Origin: Polyangiaceae bacterium
GTDB taxonomy: Bacteria > Myxococcota_A > Polyangia > Polyangiales > Polyangiaceae
Reading direction: 5' to 3'
Length of the DNA stretch: 64,000 nt
NCBI GenBank assembly: GCA_016715885.1
Contig: JADJXL010000008.1
Span: 62,001 to 126,000 of the forward strand
The notes beneath the pieces are model-generated. The model was not told the DNA's origin and did not search any database. It worked only from the letters and a program-made list of their open reading frames with translations. This document shows positions 45,005-54,263 of the stretch, one piece after another; within the stretch, counting starts at the first letter, position 1, and every line of letters begins with the position of its first letter. A program made the translations under genes and the position numbers.

Positions 45005-46613
45005 TCAAAAGCGCACGCACTCGCTGCTCCGTGAATACCCCCGTGCGAAGAAAATAACCTCGAAGTACGAAGTCCCAAGGAAATACCCCATGGGATCCCG
45101 AATCTCGGCCAGCGCGAGGTACTGGAATTCCATGGCGTGCCGCACGAGCTGCGCGAGCGGACCGAGCTCCTCGTTCAGGTGGTGACGCACATTCGTCCGA
45201 ACATAACACGATAGCTCATCGGGCGTGAGGTACTTCCGGAAAAACACATTCGACACGTAATCCGAAAGCCGCGATAACGTCGCGCGAGCAAGCACTCGTC
45301 CCGCAGAAGCACGCGTTGCATGCATCCCTTCGAGCTCGTCCGTCACGTCTTCCTCGAGGCGCGCGGGCATGGCCTCCACAATGTCCGTCCAGCATTGCTC
45401 CAATGCACCGACTGCCTCGTCGTATTCGGCCCGCCGCGTTTCGGGGACTTCAATGAGCCGAGCCTCGTGCACGAGATGCCCCCATTCATGCACGACTCGC
45501 GCGGCAAGGAGCTGCCTGTGAAATGGCGAGCCTTCCTCGCGAATCGTATCGAAACCCGGCTGGTTCAACGTGTACACGATGCGCCGCCGATCGGCTCGAA
45601 TGTACACGCCCCCATCCTGCTCCACGACGTCGCTCGTACGCGATAGAATGTCGGGATCCCGCAAGCTCGCGAGCACCATGCGGCTTTTCTCGTCGACGAG
45701 CCGCAGATCCGCTTCGAGGCTCGCGCCCGCCCATGACGCGAGGCCCTTCAAGGCCGCGCGCACTTCGTCGAGACCGCCCACGAACTCCGGCGAATAAACC
45801 GTTTTACCCGTACCATCGACGATTTCGACGTCCGGGCGCGCGGATTCGAGAAAAGCACAAAAGTTCGTCCACGGGCGCGTCACCGGGAAACGTCTCGGCT
45901 TGGGATGCGAGAAACGCGGCTTCCACGTCGCGCGCATTGCTCTCGAACGCGCCGAGCAGCTCCACGAGATCCGGCCGGACGCTTCGCGGAATCAGCAAAT
46001 CGGCGCCGTCCACGTGCCCGAGCGGCTCGGGATGATCCGGGCGAGGTTCCCGGAGCGGCGAATGATAAAGCTTTTCAATCCATGGCAATGCGCGGGCGAG
46101 CGCGAGGAACGCACGGGCATCCGGTCGCGTCGCGCGCGATGCGGCACGGGCAAAGTCGCGCTTTTCGTCGTCGTCGAGCGTCAAAAATAACTCGAGTTGA
46201 AGCAAACGGAGGCGCGAACCGACCGCAAAAGCGGCGAGGCGCTCGACGTGAAAGATTTGGTAGCACACCCATTCTTCATTGGACAGGCGCGGGTCGAGGT
46301 CCGAAGCGTGAAGGCACCAGGTGACGCCGAGGAAAGGCTGGCTGTAGGGCCTTACGCGGCGAGGATCGGTGATGACGAGGAGATTGGCCTTGCGAGGCGG
46401 CAGCCACGAGCCTGGGGCGCGGTCGAAGAGCGACGCGGCGCGCTTGCGGTAAAGGCGGAAGCCGCGATCGAAGAGGTCGAGGTGCTCGCCGGACAAGCCG
46501 GGCACTTCGCGCAGCACGGCGCGGATTTCGGGCTCGAGGCCGTCTGCGCCGAGGTATTCGGCTGGGAGGAAAGCGGCGCTGTCGTGGGCAAGGCAAAAGG
46601 GCCGGAGGTCCAT
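45005..46613 (-). pseudogene. Uncharacterised HEWGH metallopeptidase-like protein, one frameshift
   Basis: A ~535-codon gene. From 46613 (MDLRPFCLAHDSAAFLPAEY) it reads ~255 codons with no known domain, including PYSQPFLGVTWCLHASDLDP. In a TTTT run at about 45855 one extra base moves the frame; removing it joins LLCF to LESARPDVEIVDGTGKTVYS. The second half has QLLAARVVHEWGHLVHEARL, the HExxH zinc-peptidase motif, with a possible third ligand in the following helix (EVPETRRAEYDEAV). The protein family is not recognised. There is no signal peptide, so it would act in the cytoplasm. Confidence 0.65.
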
Positions 46614-46711
46614 GAGGGGGAGGATAACACGAATTCGTGGCGTGTGGATGAAAGCCCGTTGTCTGGAAAGAAGAGCTTTCGCGCGCGTCGATCCTCGGCC
46701 GCGAAGGACGC

Positions 46712-48030
46712 TCAGAACAGCACGGGCAGCTTCGCAATGCCTCGCAGAAACGAATTGTTCCACCGGATGTCTTCGGGGCGGCGCCGAGTCGCAATCCAGG
46801 GAATCGCCTGAACAACGTTTCGAATGCGATATGCCCCTCGACCCGAGCCAGCGGCGCACCCACGCAAAGGTGGATTCCTTTGCCGAACGCCACGTGACGC
46901 TCGGCCCCCTCACGCGTGATGTCGTAGGTGTCCGGATTGGGAAAACGCGCCGCATCACGATTCGCGGACGCCAAACCGACCATCACCGGTTCACCCTTCG
47001 GAATCGTTCGTCCGCCCATTTCGAACGATTCTTTTGCGATCCGTGCCGAAACGAAATCGACCGGCCCCCAATATCGCAGCGTTTCTTCGACGACCTTCGG
47101 GGCCAGTTGCGGATCGTTCTTCAGCTTCTCCAGCTCGGTCGGATGCAGCATCAGCGCCAGGACGCCATTGCCGATCAAATTCACCGTCGTCACGTGCCCC
47201 GCGAGGTACAGCAGAAATACCGTCGAGAGCACTTCGTCTTCGTTCAGCTTGTCGCCCTCCTCCTCGGTCTGGAGCAGTTGCGTTATCATGTCATGGGTCG
47301 GCTTGGCGCGCTTTTCTTGAAAGATCGCGCAAGTACGAAATGAACTCGCGCATCCGAGAACGCGTTTCTTCATCCATCTGCCCAGTGCGCCGCCGATCGA
47401 CTCGTAGCAAATTCTCCGTCCAGTGCTGGACCTCTTTGCGATCCTCGATCGGAATGCCGAGCATATCGGAAATGACCGTGACGGGCAAGGGATAGGCAAA
47501 TGCCGTAATGATGTCCATGGACCGATCGGGTGCCGACTCGCTCCGCTCCTGCGCCTCGCTTTCCGCTTTGTCGAGCAATTCGTCCGCGATTTTTCTGAAT
47601 ACGCGGCCGCATGCTCGCCATCACGCGTTGCGAGAAACTCGGCTGAATCAGCTTGCGCAGCCGCGTGTGATCCGGCGGATCCTGAGAGCAGGCTCTCCGA
47701 TAACAATCGGAATTCCTCCACGACCGGAGGTAACTTGTTGCGCTGCGCCTGGGTCATGGCGCTACGCGGGTCCGAGGACAACCGCCCATCGACCAGAGCC
47801 GCCAGAACTTCGTCGTAACGGCTCACGAACAGGTGCGGCTGTGCAAGAAAATCCTGGACATTGTTTTTTTCGCTGCCGTTTTCTTCGCTGCCATTTTCTT
47901 CGGCGCTCGCGAATTTCACGTTCACGACCGCCCCATTGGCTCGCGCAACGGCATAACCCTCGTGGGCCAGGTTCGGGTCGAGCGATATCGTTATCGCGCT
48001 CGTCGCTTGATCATCCGTTCGGTTTTCCAT
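46712..48030 (-). pseudogene. Cytochrome P450, frameshifts
   Basis: About 435 codons. The I-helix motif is LLYLAGHVTTVNLIGNGVLA, the K-helix ExxR is VEETLRYWGPV, and the heme loop is AFGKGIHLCVGAPLARVEGH with the Cys ligand. The stretch LDKAESEAQERSESAPDRSM to PLPVTVISDMLGIPIEDRKE, expected between residues ~150 and 230, is in another frame. A last shift near 46740 leads to the true end RWNNSFLRGIAKLPVLF at 46712. Near the N-terminus a short repeat EENGSEENGSEKN is unusual for a P450. This is a class I bacterial monooxygenase needing a ferredoxin and reductase; none is adjacent. Confidence 0.82.
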
Positions 48031-48324
48031 CCGATCCTTCATTCGGTTGTAGCCCGGTCGAGGCATGGATCTGGCGTGCCCTTACATAGGCACGACCGCG
48101 CGCCTCGTCCATGCGCGCGCGACCCGCTGCGACGAACTTCGACAATGCACGATCACGAATGGAAAACGGCGGCAGGAACGAATGAATGGATGTTTGACGA
48201 AATGAAGAGGAGAACGGCTTTGAAGGAATCGCTCCGCCGGGATACGCAGGTCGGTCCGGATGTTCCCCGTGGGTTCATTCACCCATGGCGACGTGACCAT
48301 GGTAATAAGCCCCCTGCCAATAGA

Positions 48325-49474
48325 TCATTTTCCCATGGACTGGTCCACGCGGTACTTCTGCTGGAACGTGTATTCATACCGGGCCATGTCGTCCTGGGAG
48401 CGAAACGTCAGCCTTGCTCGCGCGCCGTCGCTGCCAACGCCGAACATCTCACCATCGACGCTCACGGTCGTCGCGAGAATGCCTTCTCCATAGGTGGTCT
48501 TGGCAGAGTAGCTAATGACTCCTTCGCCTTCACTCTCCCAACGTCCCTCGAGCTCGTGCATGGGAAAAAAGCGAAGCGGATCGTGGGTATAGCGGAAAGT
48601 GCCATCGGGATAAAACTCCCAGAATCCTTGATCGAAGGCCTGTTTCGCTTTCCCATTGGCAAGGAGTTGGTCGGCGCCTGCGATCGTTCGTCGCGCCTGA
48701 TCCATCAATGGATCGTCGCTTGGAGGTGCCTGCGGAGCATGTGCCGGATTTTCGAGTGGAATGGGGTGGCTGGCGAGCACCAGCGCATTGCCCTGGTTGG
48801 GCCGGTGAATGCCTCGTTCGAGCGGCAAATCGAAGCGGCTCGAAAAATGGATGGCCCATGTCGTTCCCCACCCACTCCCGGCCATGCGGGCGGCTCCGAG
48901 AGGCATCGCCGAACGTGCAATCGAACGATACCTGGAGGACGATTTCGTTCGCGTGCGCATAATGAATCGTGGCGCTCACGCGCTGTCCATCGGGGACTGG
49001 TCGATTGTCCTGCGAGCGCCCATTGCCTGTGATCGTCCAAGGAGATAAACCCGAGCTATAGGTCCCCATGAGGCGCGCGGAAAGGATATGGCCCTTGTAG
49101 GCACGTACTTCGAACGTTCCGTCGGGGAAGAAGACCCACCGCGACGATTCGAAGACCTCCCGCATGTTTTGCTGGACAACCGCTTCATCGAAGCGTTGTA
49201 CCATGGGCTCGGTCGCGTCGCCGCCACCGAGGTTCACGCCCTGCGCGCGCTTTGAGCCTTCGGCGGAGTGAAAGCGCCGGATCGAGCCCGCTTGCCACGC
49301 GCCGGGAAGGACTTGCCGTGCCATGAGCCCTGCACTCTCATCGTGCCCTGCTGCTGGCGCGACGCCGTCAGCGCGCTCCGTCGATGGTTGAGAAGCACCA
49401 GATCGGGATTCGGTAGAGTCACAAGCACAAATGGCAAGCGCCGCAATGGCGATTGCAGAGAGAATGGCTCGCAT
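48325..49474 (-). pseudogene. Lipoprotein with duplicated domain, one or two frameshifts
   Basis: The ATG at 49474 with GGAG upstream gives MRAILSAIAIAALAICACDS, a lipoprotein signal (ICAC). A repeated motif suggests an internal duplication: SRWVFFPDGTFEVRAYKGHI in the first half and GFWEFYPDGTFRYTHDPLRF in the second, each followed by a strand-rich stretch. Between them the frame changes at about 48940. The end is ARYEYTFQQKYRVDQSM. The FxPDGTF motif is common in small lipocalin-like lipoproteins of unknown role. Confidence 0.72.
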
Positions 49475-49736
49475 GGAATTCGTCTCCAGTACGTTGGCGT
49501 CAATGGGCCGCGTGATGGGCAGACACTCGGCCTCCACCGCAGCAGCAACCGGCGTGCCACGACTCGAGGTGCGTGCTGGCGCATGCAATGATGCCTCTTC
49601 GGGGCATTCATCACCGCGAGCGCACCCGAATGCACGCGCTCCACCCGACCTGGCAACCCGGGTCCTTCTACCTGCCAAGGGGTTCGGGATCAAATGCAGA
49701 TCCTGCGCCGCGCCGCACTGGATGCGTGGCGTGATC

Positions 49737-49843
49737 GAGGTTCGCGGGGCTCTTACTGGAAAAGCTTCGACACGAGTGAATTGCGGGTGGCGACCGTGCG
49801 CGTGTCCGTGACGAGCAAGCGTTCCTCAGCGAGGCGCAGATTG
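49737..49843. repeat. Left copy of an imperfect ~107-bp direct repeat (FG-GAP gene 3' end)
   Basis: This segment matches 54157-54263 at about 85-90% identity. The shared core is TGGAAAAGCTTCGACACGAG and GTGGCGACCGTGCGCGTGTC. At 54172 it encodes the end of an FG-GAP lipoprotein (LLVTDTRTVATR...LVSKLF, stop); here it is an orphan fragment with the same coding sense on the minus strand. Confidence 0.85.
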
Positions 49844-49849
49844 CGTGCT

Positions 49850-50620
49850 TTACTCGTTGGTCGGCGCTTGTTCCGCATTGCGCCTTCGAGTTGCACGGGC
49901 GGCTGCTTGCGCTTTCAGTTTGCCAAGCACGTCCAAGAGGGGCGCTAGCAATGCTTTTCCTTCCTGAATTCGCGCCGTGTCCGATCGTTTCGCTCGGCTC
50001 GATACGTATCGCCGCAGGCGCACGAAAAGCTCCACCCATTCCGCTTCGGCATCGCGCCCGGCATTGACGCTCGACTGTTTGTCCGACCGCGCAGCGTCGA
50101 CGTCTTTATAGGCAGTATCGCTTTCATCGAGCGCGGTTTCCCAGCGATCGAACCACACCGCCGGCAATTCGATCGCCTGCACCGTCGCCGCATGCTCGTT
50201 CGATCGCAGTATCACGAGCGCATCGCGACAGATGCGGTTTTCGTCCGCGATGGAGTCATTGATATGCGCGAGCCCATCCGAAAAGGCTGCCTCGTGTAGT
50301 GCTCCAGCGGCGGCTGCATGCGGTGATGCCCTTCGTCGCGCTTCGATCTCGAGGTAGCTCTCGATATGCCGATACCACGTATCGACGGCATCATCGGCCG
50401 CATCGAGCCGCGCAAGTCGCGCCGCGCGCTTGGCATCCGCAAGCGTGCTCGCCGTTACCTGCGTATCCAGCACCGCTTCGATGTCAGTCAGTTCGGGAAT
50501 ATACGCATCGAGCGCCGGTTCGGCCGGCCCCTGAGCTGCCCGAGCCTTCAAGTTGGCAAGGACATTTGTTGCAATCTCGCGCTTTTCCGCGCGAGGAATC
50601 TGGTTCAACGTCGCACTCAT
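49850..50620 (-). CDS. Helical/coiled-coil orphan protein
   Basis: A 256-residue, Ala- and charge-rich, almost all-helical protein without signal peptide. Three long helical segments stand out: ASTLADAKRAARLARLDAAD, GLAHINDSIADENRICRDAL and EWVELFVRLRRYVSSRAKRS. A short WFDRWETALDESDTAYKD segment lies between them. It ends in ATRRRNAEQAPTNE. Size and helical layout resemble the protein at 23282-24061, also located between direct repeats, although identity is low. Function unknown; such proteins often act as structural or scaffold components. Confidence 0.6.
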   Translation of the reverse strand: MSATLNQIPRAEKREIATNVLANLKARAAQGPAEPALDAYIPELTDIEAVLDTQVTASTLADAKRAARLARLDAADDAVDTWYRHIESYLEIEARRRASPHAAAAGALHEAAFSDGLAHINDSIADENRICRDALVILRSNEHAATVQAIELPAVWFDRWETALDESDTAYKDVDAARSDKQSSVNAGRDAEAEWVELFVRLRRYVSSRAKRSDTARIQEGKALLAPLLDVLGKLKAQAAARATRRRNAEQAPTNE

Positions 50621-50720
50621 TCAACCTCCAACACAGGATGCAACCCTACGGGAACGCACCACATGGTTTCAAGATTTATTTGCAGTGGCGATCCTTGACG
50701 ACGCGCCGCGTTGCAAAGTT

Positions 50721-51020
50721 TTTAGAAGGGCGGTGGAAGCGTTTGCTGCTGCGTCATCAAGTGTTGAGGAGGGGGAGGGAAACGATGGTGGTGGGAGCAT
50801 GAAGTGGTGAGCGGGGTATGGGGAACGTTTTGGGTGGGCAGGTAAAGCATTGAAACGGGTGGTGGGCGCATTCGGTGATGGGGGATGACGTAGCGAGTGG
50901 GGTGGGGGAAGTGTTTTGCATGCGCATTATGAAGGGTGGAAAGCGCTGGGCAACGTTTTCGAGGTGGCGATGACATGGTGAGACGGGCGCGGGAGATGAT
51001 GGGGACGGGGTTGTAAAGGC
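50721..51020. other. G-rich, C-poor tract with strong strand asymmetry
   Basis: For about 300 bases the plus strand is rich in G and poor in C, with roughly twenty runs of three or more G (for example GAGGAGGGGGAGGG, TTTTGGGTGGGC and GAGTGGGGTGGGGG). Spacing between runs allows several potential G-quadruplexes on the plus strand. Open frames on the minus strand are His/Pro/Ser-rich composition artefacts. No gene, RNA family or repeat unit was recognised. Confidence 0.7.
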
Positions 51021-51254
51021 TTGAAAAGGGGACCGCCAGCGCGGCCCGTCCGGAAATGGCATGTCGCCATACGCGCCGAGTGGGCTACTTCGGCCGGGGT
51101 GACGATGAAACATGCATGGTCGTTGCGACGGGCCTTGCGCAAAACAATCATCGTTTTCGGTCTTCGAGATACCGAAAAATCGTTCTCACATCGACGCCGA
51201 GCGCGCGGGCCGTCGCCGAACGATTGCCACCAAAATGAGCAAGAGCGTCGATGC

Positions 51255-51944
51255 TCATTTTTCAAAGGCATCATGCTCCTTTACGAGCGCTCGATAAGGA
51301 GCGACAATCTCGGCGACCCGCTGCTTCACCGCGTCCAAGTCTTTGGGCCGCGTGTCGTCGTCATATGCGCAAACACCTACTGCCCCGCGAAGACTTGGAT
51401 ACGTCGTGTCGCGCACGGCAAATCGCCCTTCATACCGAAAGAAATCCGGATTTAGGTCGCGGCGTACGACATCAGCAAACCAATTCACTACCATTGTGGC
51501 TTCGTAGACCAGGAACTGGCATGCTTGCTCCCACGCGAGATATTCGTGGACCAACCGCTTATGCAGTTCCGGGTTACCAATTGCTTCATCATAAAATGGA
51601 TAACCCACCAGATAATCACCTTGACTGCGGCAGTGTTCCGTGAAGAGCTCGTATGCTTGGGCGACCACATGACCCAAAGCGTTTATCGAGAACTCGAGGT
51701 CAGGAAGGCTGCCGGGCCACAACGTGGTTTGCAATTTGTGCTGAACCTCGTACGTACGAAGATCGAAATCGCCGGGCCACCGTGGTCGCGACGTTGTGGC
51801 AAAGCCCGTCCAATTCGCCCATCCACGCAAAAGAAGCCAATCGGAAATCAAGTCCACTACGTGCGTATAAAGCTCGATATCACGTGTTGGCACACTACGG
51901 TTTGCCTGCGGTCGTCCCGCGAAGTCTGGATCAGGTTGAGCCAT
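51255..51944 (-). CDS. Orphan helical protein
   Basis: A 229-residue protein starting at the ATG at 51944. It has an N-terminal block rich in aromatic residues (ELYTHVVDLISDWLLLRGWA, NWTGFATTSRPRWPGDFDLR) and a middle that looks like packed helices (INALGHVVAQAYELFTEHCR, LAWEQACQFLVYEATMVVNW). No known motif, signal peptide or membrane span is evident. It sits between the G-rich tract and the ATPase pair, inside the repeat-flanked segment. Function unknown. Confidence 0.6.
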   Translation of the reverse strand: MAQPDPDFAGRPQANRSVPTRDIELYTHVVDLISDWLLLRGWANWTGFATTSRPRWPGDFDLRTYEVQHKLQTTLWPGSLPDLEFSINALGHVVAQAYELFTEHCRSQGDYLVGYPFYDEAIGNPELHKRLVHEYLAWEQACQFLVYEATMVVNWFADVVRRDLNPDFFRYEGRFAVRDTTYPSLRGAVGVCAYDDDTRPKDLDAVKQRVAEIVAPYRALVKEHDAFEK

Positions 51945-51959
51945 AACGGCAGTGCCGGT

Positions 51960-52111
51960 CGCGAGGCTCTCTTCGGGCGACCGAGATCGCGTCGGGCATT
52001 CGCGAATTCCTGCGTGTGGATGTACAATTCGGCGCGGGCAAGGAGGCCGAGGGGGATGAACTCTTTGTTCCATGCGAAGCAGCCGAAAAAAGGAGGGCCA
52101 TGCTCACGCAA
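51960..52111 (-). pseudogene. Remnant of a TPR-domain gene
   Basis: The minus-strand frame reads WNKEFIPLGLLARAELYIHT and QEFANARRDLGRPKRASRP, which closely resembles the C-terminal TPR unit (ARAELYxxTxxFxxARRDL) of effector-associated TPR proteins. Only ~45 residues match, with no start and no upstream domain. It overlaps the start region of the next gene. It is probably what is left of a larger gene. Confidence 0.45.
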
Positions 52112-52410
52112 CCATGTGGAAGGCGCCAGATGAATCGCTCATGGTCGCCGATGAAGACCCTGCGACCGACGAGATGACGGCGGCGCGAAGCCGTCGGCGA
52201 AATCCAAGGTCGAGGCGGAACCCGAAGCGACAGGCGGGCAGGGCGGGGCCTGAAAAAGCGAACCTGATTGTGTGACGCGCCCGCGGAGAAAAGGGCGCCC
52301 AAGGGCAATCGGCACAAACAGGGGTGTTCTCCTCCGGCAAACAACTTCGTTGACGGGCGAGACCATGCCGCCTAGCATGTCGCGACGAAGCAGAACGAGC
52401 CCCATCGAAC

Positions 52411-53591
52411 ATGCGCCGCCCAGCACGAGCACCCCAAATCCCCGAGCACACCTACGAGACGCTATCGGTCCAAAACTTCGCCCAGATTCGGCAGGCGACC
52501 GTTTCGTTCGGCGATTTGACCGTCCTCGTCGGACCGCAAGGCTCGGGTAAAAGTTTGATCCTTCAGCTTTTCAAACTCGCCCTCGACGCGCCAGAAGTCT
52601 TGTCCGCGCTCCGCGATGCGGGCCATACCGTCGGAACCAGGGAAGAAATTCTGGACGTCTACTTTGGCCAAGGAATGCACCACGCTTGGCACAAAAAGAC
52701 GGACGTTCGGGTGGGCAAAAAAACCCTCGTGCCCGAAAAGCTTGCCCGGAGTCGTGCATCGAAGAATGCGTCGATGTTTTATATTCCCGCCCATCGTGCA
52801 ACCTTGCTTGCCGATGGCTGGCCTTCGCCGTTTGCAAGATTGAACGCCGATACCCCGGCAATCGCTCGCTTGTTCAGCCAGAACTTGTTTGCGCTCTTCG
52901 GCGATCCACACGATACGGAGCTCTCCCCGTGCCGCGGCGATTAAAAGAAGAATACCGGACGGCAATTGACAATGCGGTATTCCATGGCGGCCGTGTGCAG
53001 CTCGACAAGGAAGCGCTTCGAAAGCGGCTGGAGCTTCGGTATGGTGATGCGCGGCTCCCATTCATGACGTGGACAGCCGGGCAACGCGAATTCACGCCGC
53101 TGCTCTTGGGCCTCTATCACCTCCTGCCTGCGCGTCAGCAACGGAAAGTCCCAGAGATTGATTGGGTGGTCATCGAAGAGCCGGAAATGGGCTTGCATCC
53201 GAGAGCGATTTCGGTCGTGATGCTCCTCGTGCTCGACCTGCTCTGGCGTGGTTATCGCGTGATCATTTCGACGCACGCGCCGCTCGTGCTCGACGTGGTC
53301 TTTGCGATTCGGCAGTTGCAGGAGCATGGTGCCAATCACCACCTTTTGGCGAAGGCTTTTGATATTCCCGCCAATAAAAGAACCAATCCCGTCCTGAAGG
53401 AGGTCTTCACGAAGAGCCTGCGCACGTATGCCATGCACTTCGAAGAATCGGCCGACGAGCCATCCGTCGTGGCTACGGATATTTCAGGGTTGGATCCATC
53501 TGCCGAGAACCTGGTCGAAGCGGGATGGGGTGGCCTGACGGCATTCAGCTCGAACTTCAACCGGGTCGTGGCCGAGGCGATCAATGGATAA
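52411..53591 (+). pseudogene. ABC-type (RecF/OLD-like) AAA ATPase, one frameshift
   Basis: About 393 codons. The first frame has ETLSVQNFAQIRQATVSFGD and LTVLVGPQGSGKSLILQLFK (Walker A), then MFYIPAHRATLLADGWPSPF. At about 52925 one base shifts the frame, and the second half reads RRLKEEYRTAIDNAVFHGGR, PFMTWTAGQREFTPLLLGLY (signature-like region), DWVVIEEPEMGLHP (Walker B) and RVIISTHAPLVLDVVF (switch histidine). This is the layout of defence ATPases such as those of PARIS, Septu and Gabija, but without a fused nuclease domain. Its stop overlaps the start of the partner gene by eight bases. Confidence 0.82.
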
Positions 53592-54072
53592 TCGCGGGCA
53601 AAGAAAAAAGGGTGCGCTCGAGAAGGCGCTGGTGAACAAAAGCTTCTTGCATGCGCACGTAAAACCCGGAAAGCAAGCTTTGGCCGAGCCGGAAAAGGTT
53701 ATTTGCAACCCGCCGCATCTCGTCACCGATAGCATCGCCCTCGATGACGAAGCGTATGCGAAACATCCCGCCAAGAAAAACGAAGCGCGGTGGGATTACT
53801 GGCTGGGCACTGAAGATACTTCGATGCGGGTCGTGGGGGTCGAAGTTCACCCCGTCACGCCCCGTGAAGTCGAGTTGCTGGTGCGGAAGAAAAGGTGGGC
53901 CGAGGAAAAAGCCGATGCGGAGCTTGCAGGAGGCAAAAAAAGCATCCGTGCTTGGTTCTGGGTCGCGAGTGGCAAGACGGCGTTAAGTGTCAACACGACT
54001 GAATATCGGCAAATGGTCAAGGCCGGCATTGTTCTCGCCGGCGGATGCCTGCGGCTACCCCTGTCGCGTTGA
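53584..54072 (+). CDS. Small partner protein of the ABC-type ATPase (candidate effector)
   Basis: A 162-residue soluble protein. The N-terminal 60 residues are basic (RGQRKKGALEKALVNKSFLH). The core RWDYWLGTEDTSMRVVGVEV and HPVTPREVELLVRKKRWAEE, then SIRAWFWVASGKTALS, gives the order D, E-V-H and K-K on successive strands and a helix. That resembles a divergent nuclease core but does not match a family known to me. The gene overlaps the ATPase gene by eight bases, so the two are translated together. An effector triggered by the ATPase is the most likely role, by analogy with two-gene defence systems. Confidence 0.7.
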   Translation: MDNRGQRKKGALEKALVNKSFLHAHVKPGKQALAEPEKVICNPPHLVTDSIALDDEAYAKHPAKKNEARWDYWLGTEDTSMRVVGVEVHPVTPREVELLVRKKRWAEEKADAELAGGKKSIRAWFWVASGKTALSVNTTEYRQMVKAGIVLAGGCLRLPLSR

Positions 54073-54156
54073 CGTCCTCCGCCGTCATCACGACGGACAC
54101 GCTCGGCCGATGTACGTGGACGAGCTCGACAAAGCGCACGCCGATGATGGCAAGGG

Positions 54157-54263
54157 AGGTTCGGGGGGTTTTTATTGGAAAAGCTTCGACACGAGCGTGG
54201 CGCGGGTGGCGACCGTGCGCGTGTCCGTGACGAGCAGCCGTTCCTCGGCGAGGCGCAGGCCAT
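54157..54263. repeat. Right copy of the ~107-bp direct repeat (native FG-GAP gene 3' end)
   Basis: Matches 49737-49843 at about 85-90%. Here the sequence is the normal coding end and stop of the FG-GAP lipoprotein gene plus ~15 bases beyond, so this is the original copy. Confidence 0.85.

Noticed and set aside
50757..51113. 118-codon minus-strand frame in the G-rich tract
   Set aside because: The His/Pro/Ser/Thr-only composition follows directly from the skewed base content; no start signal.
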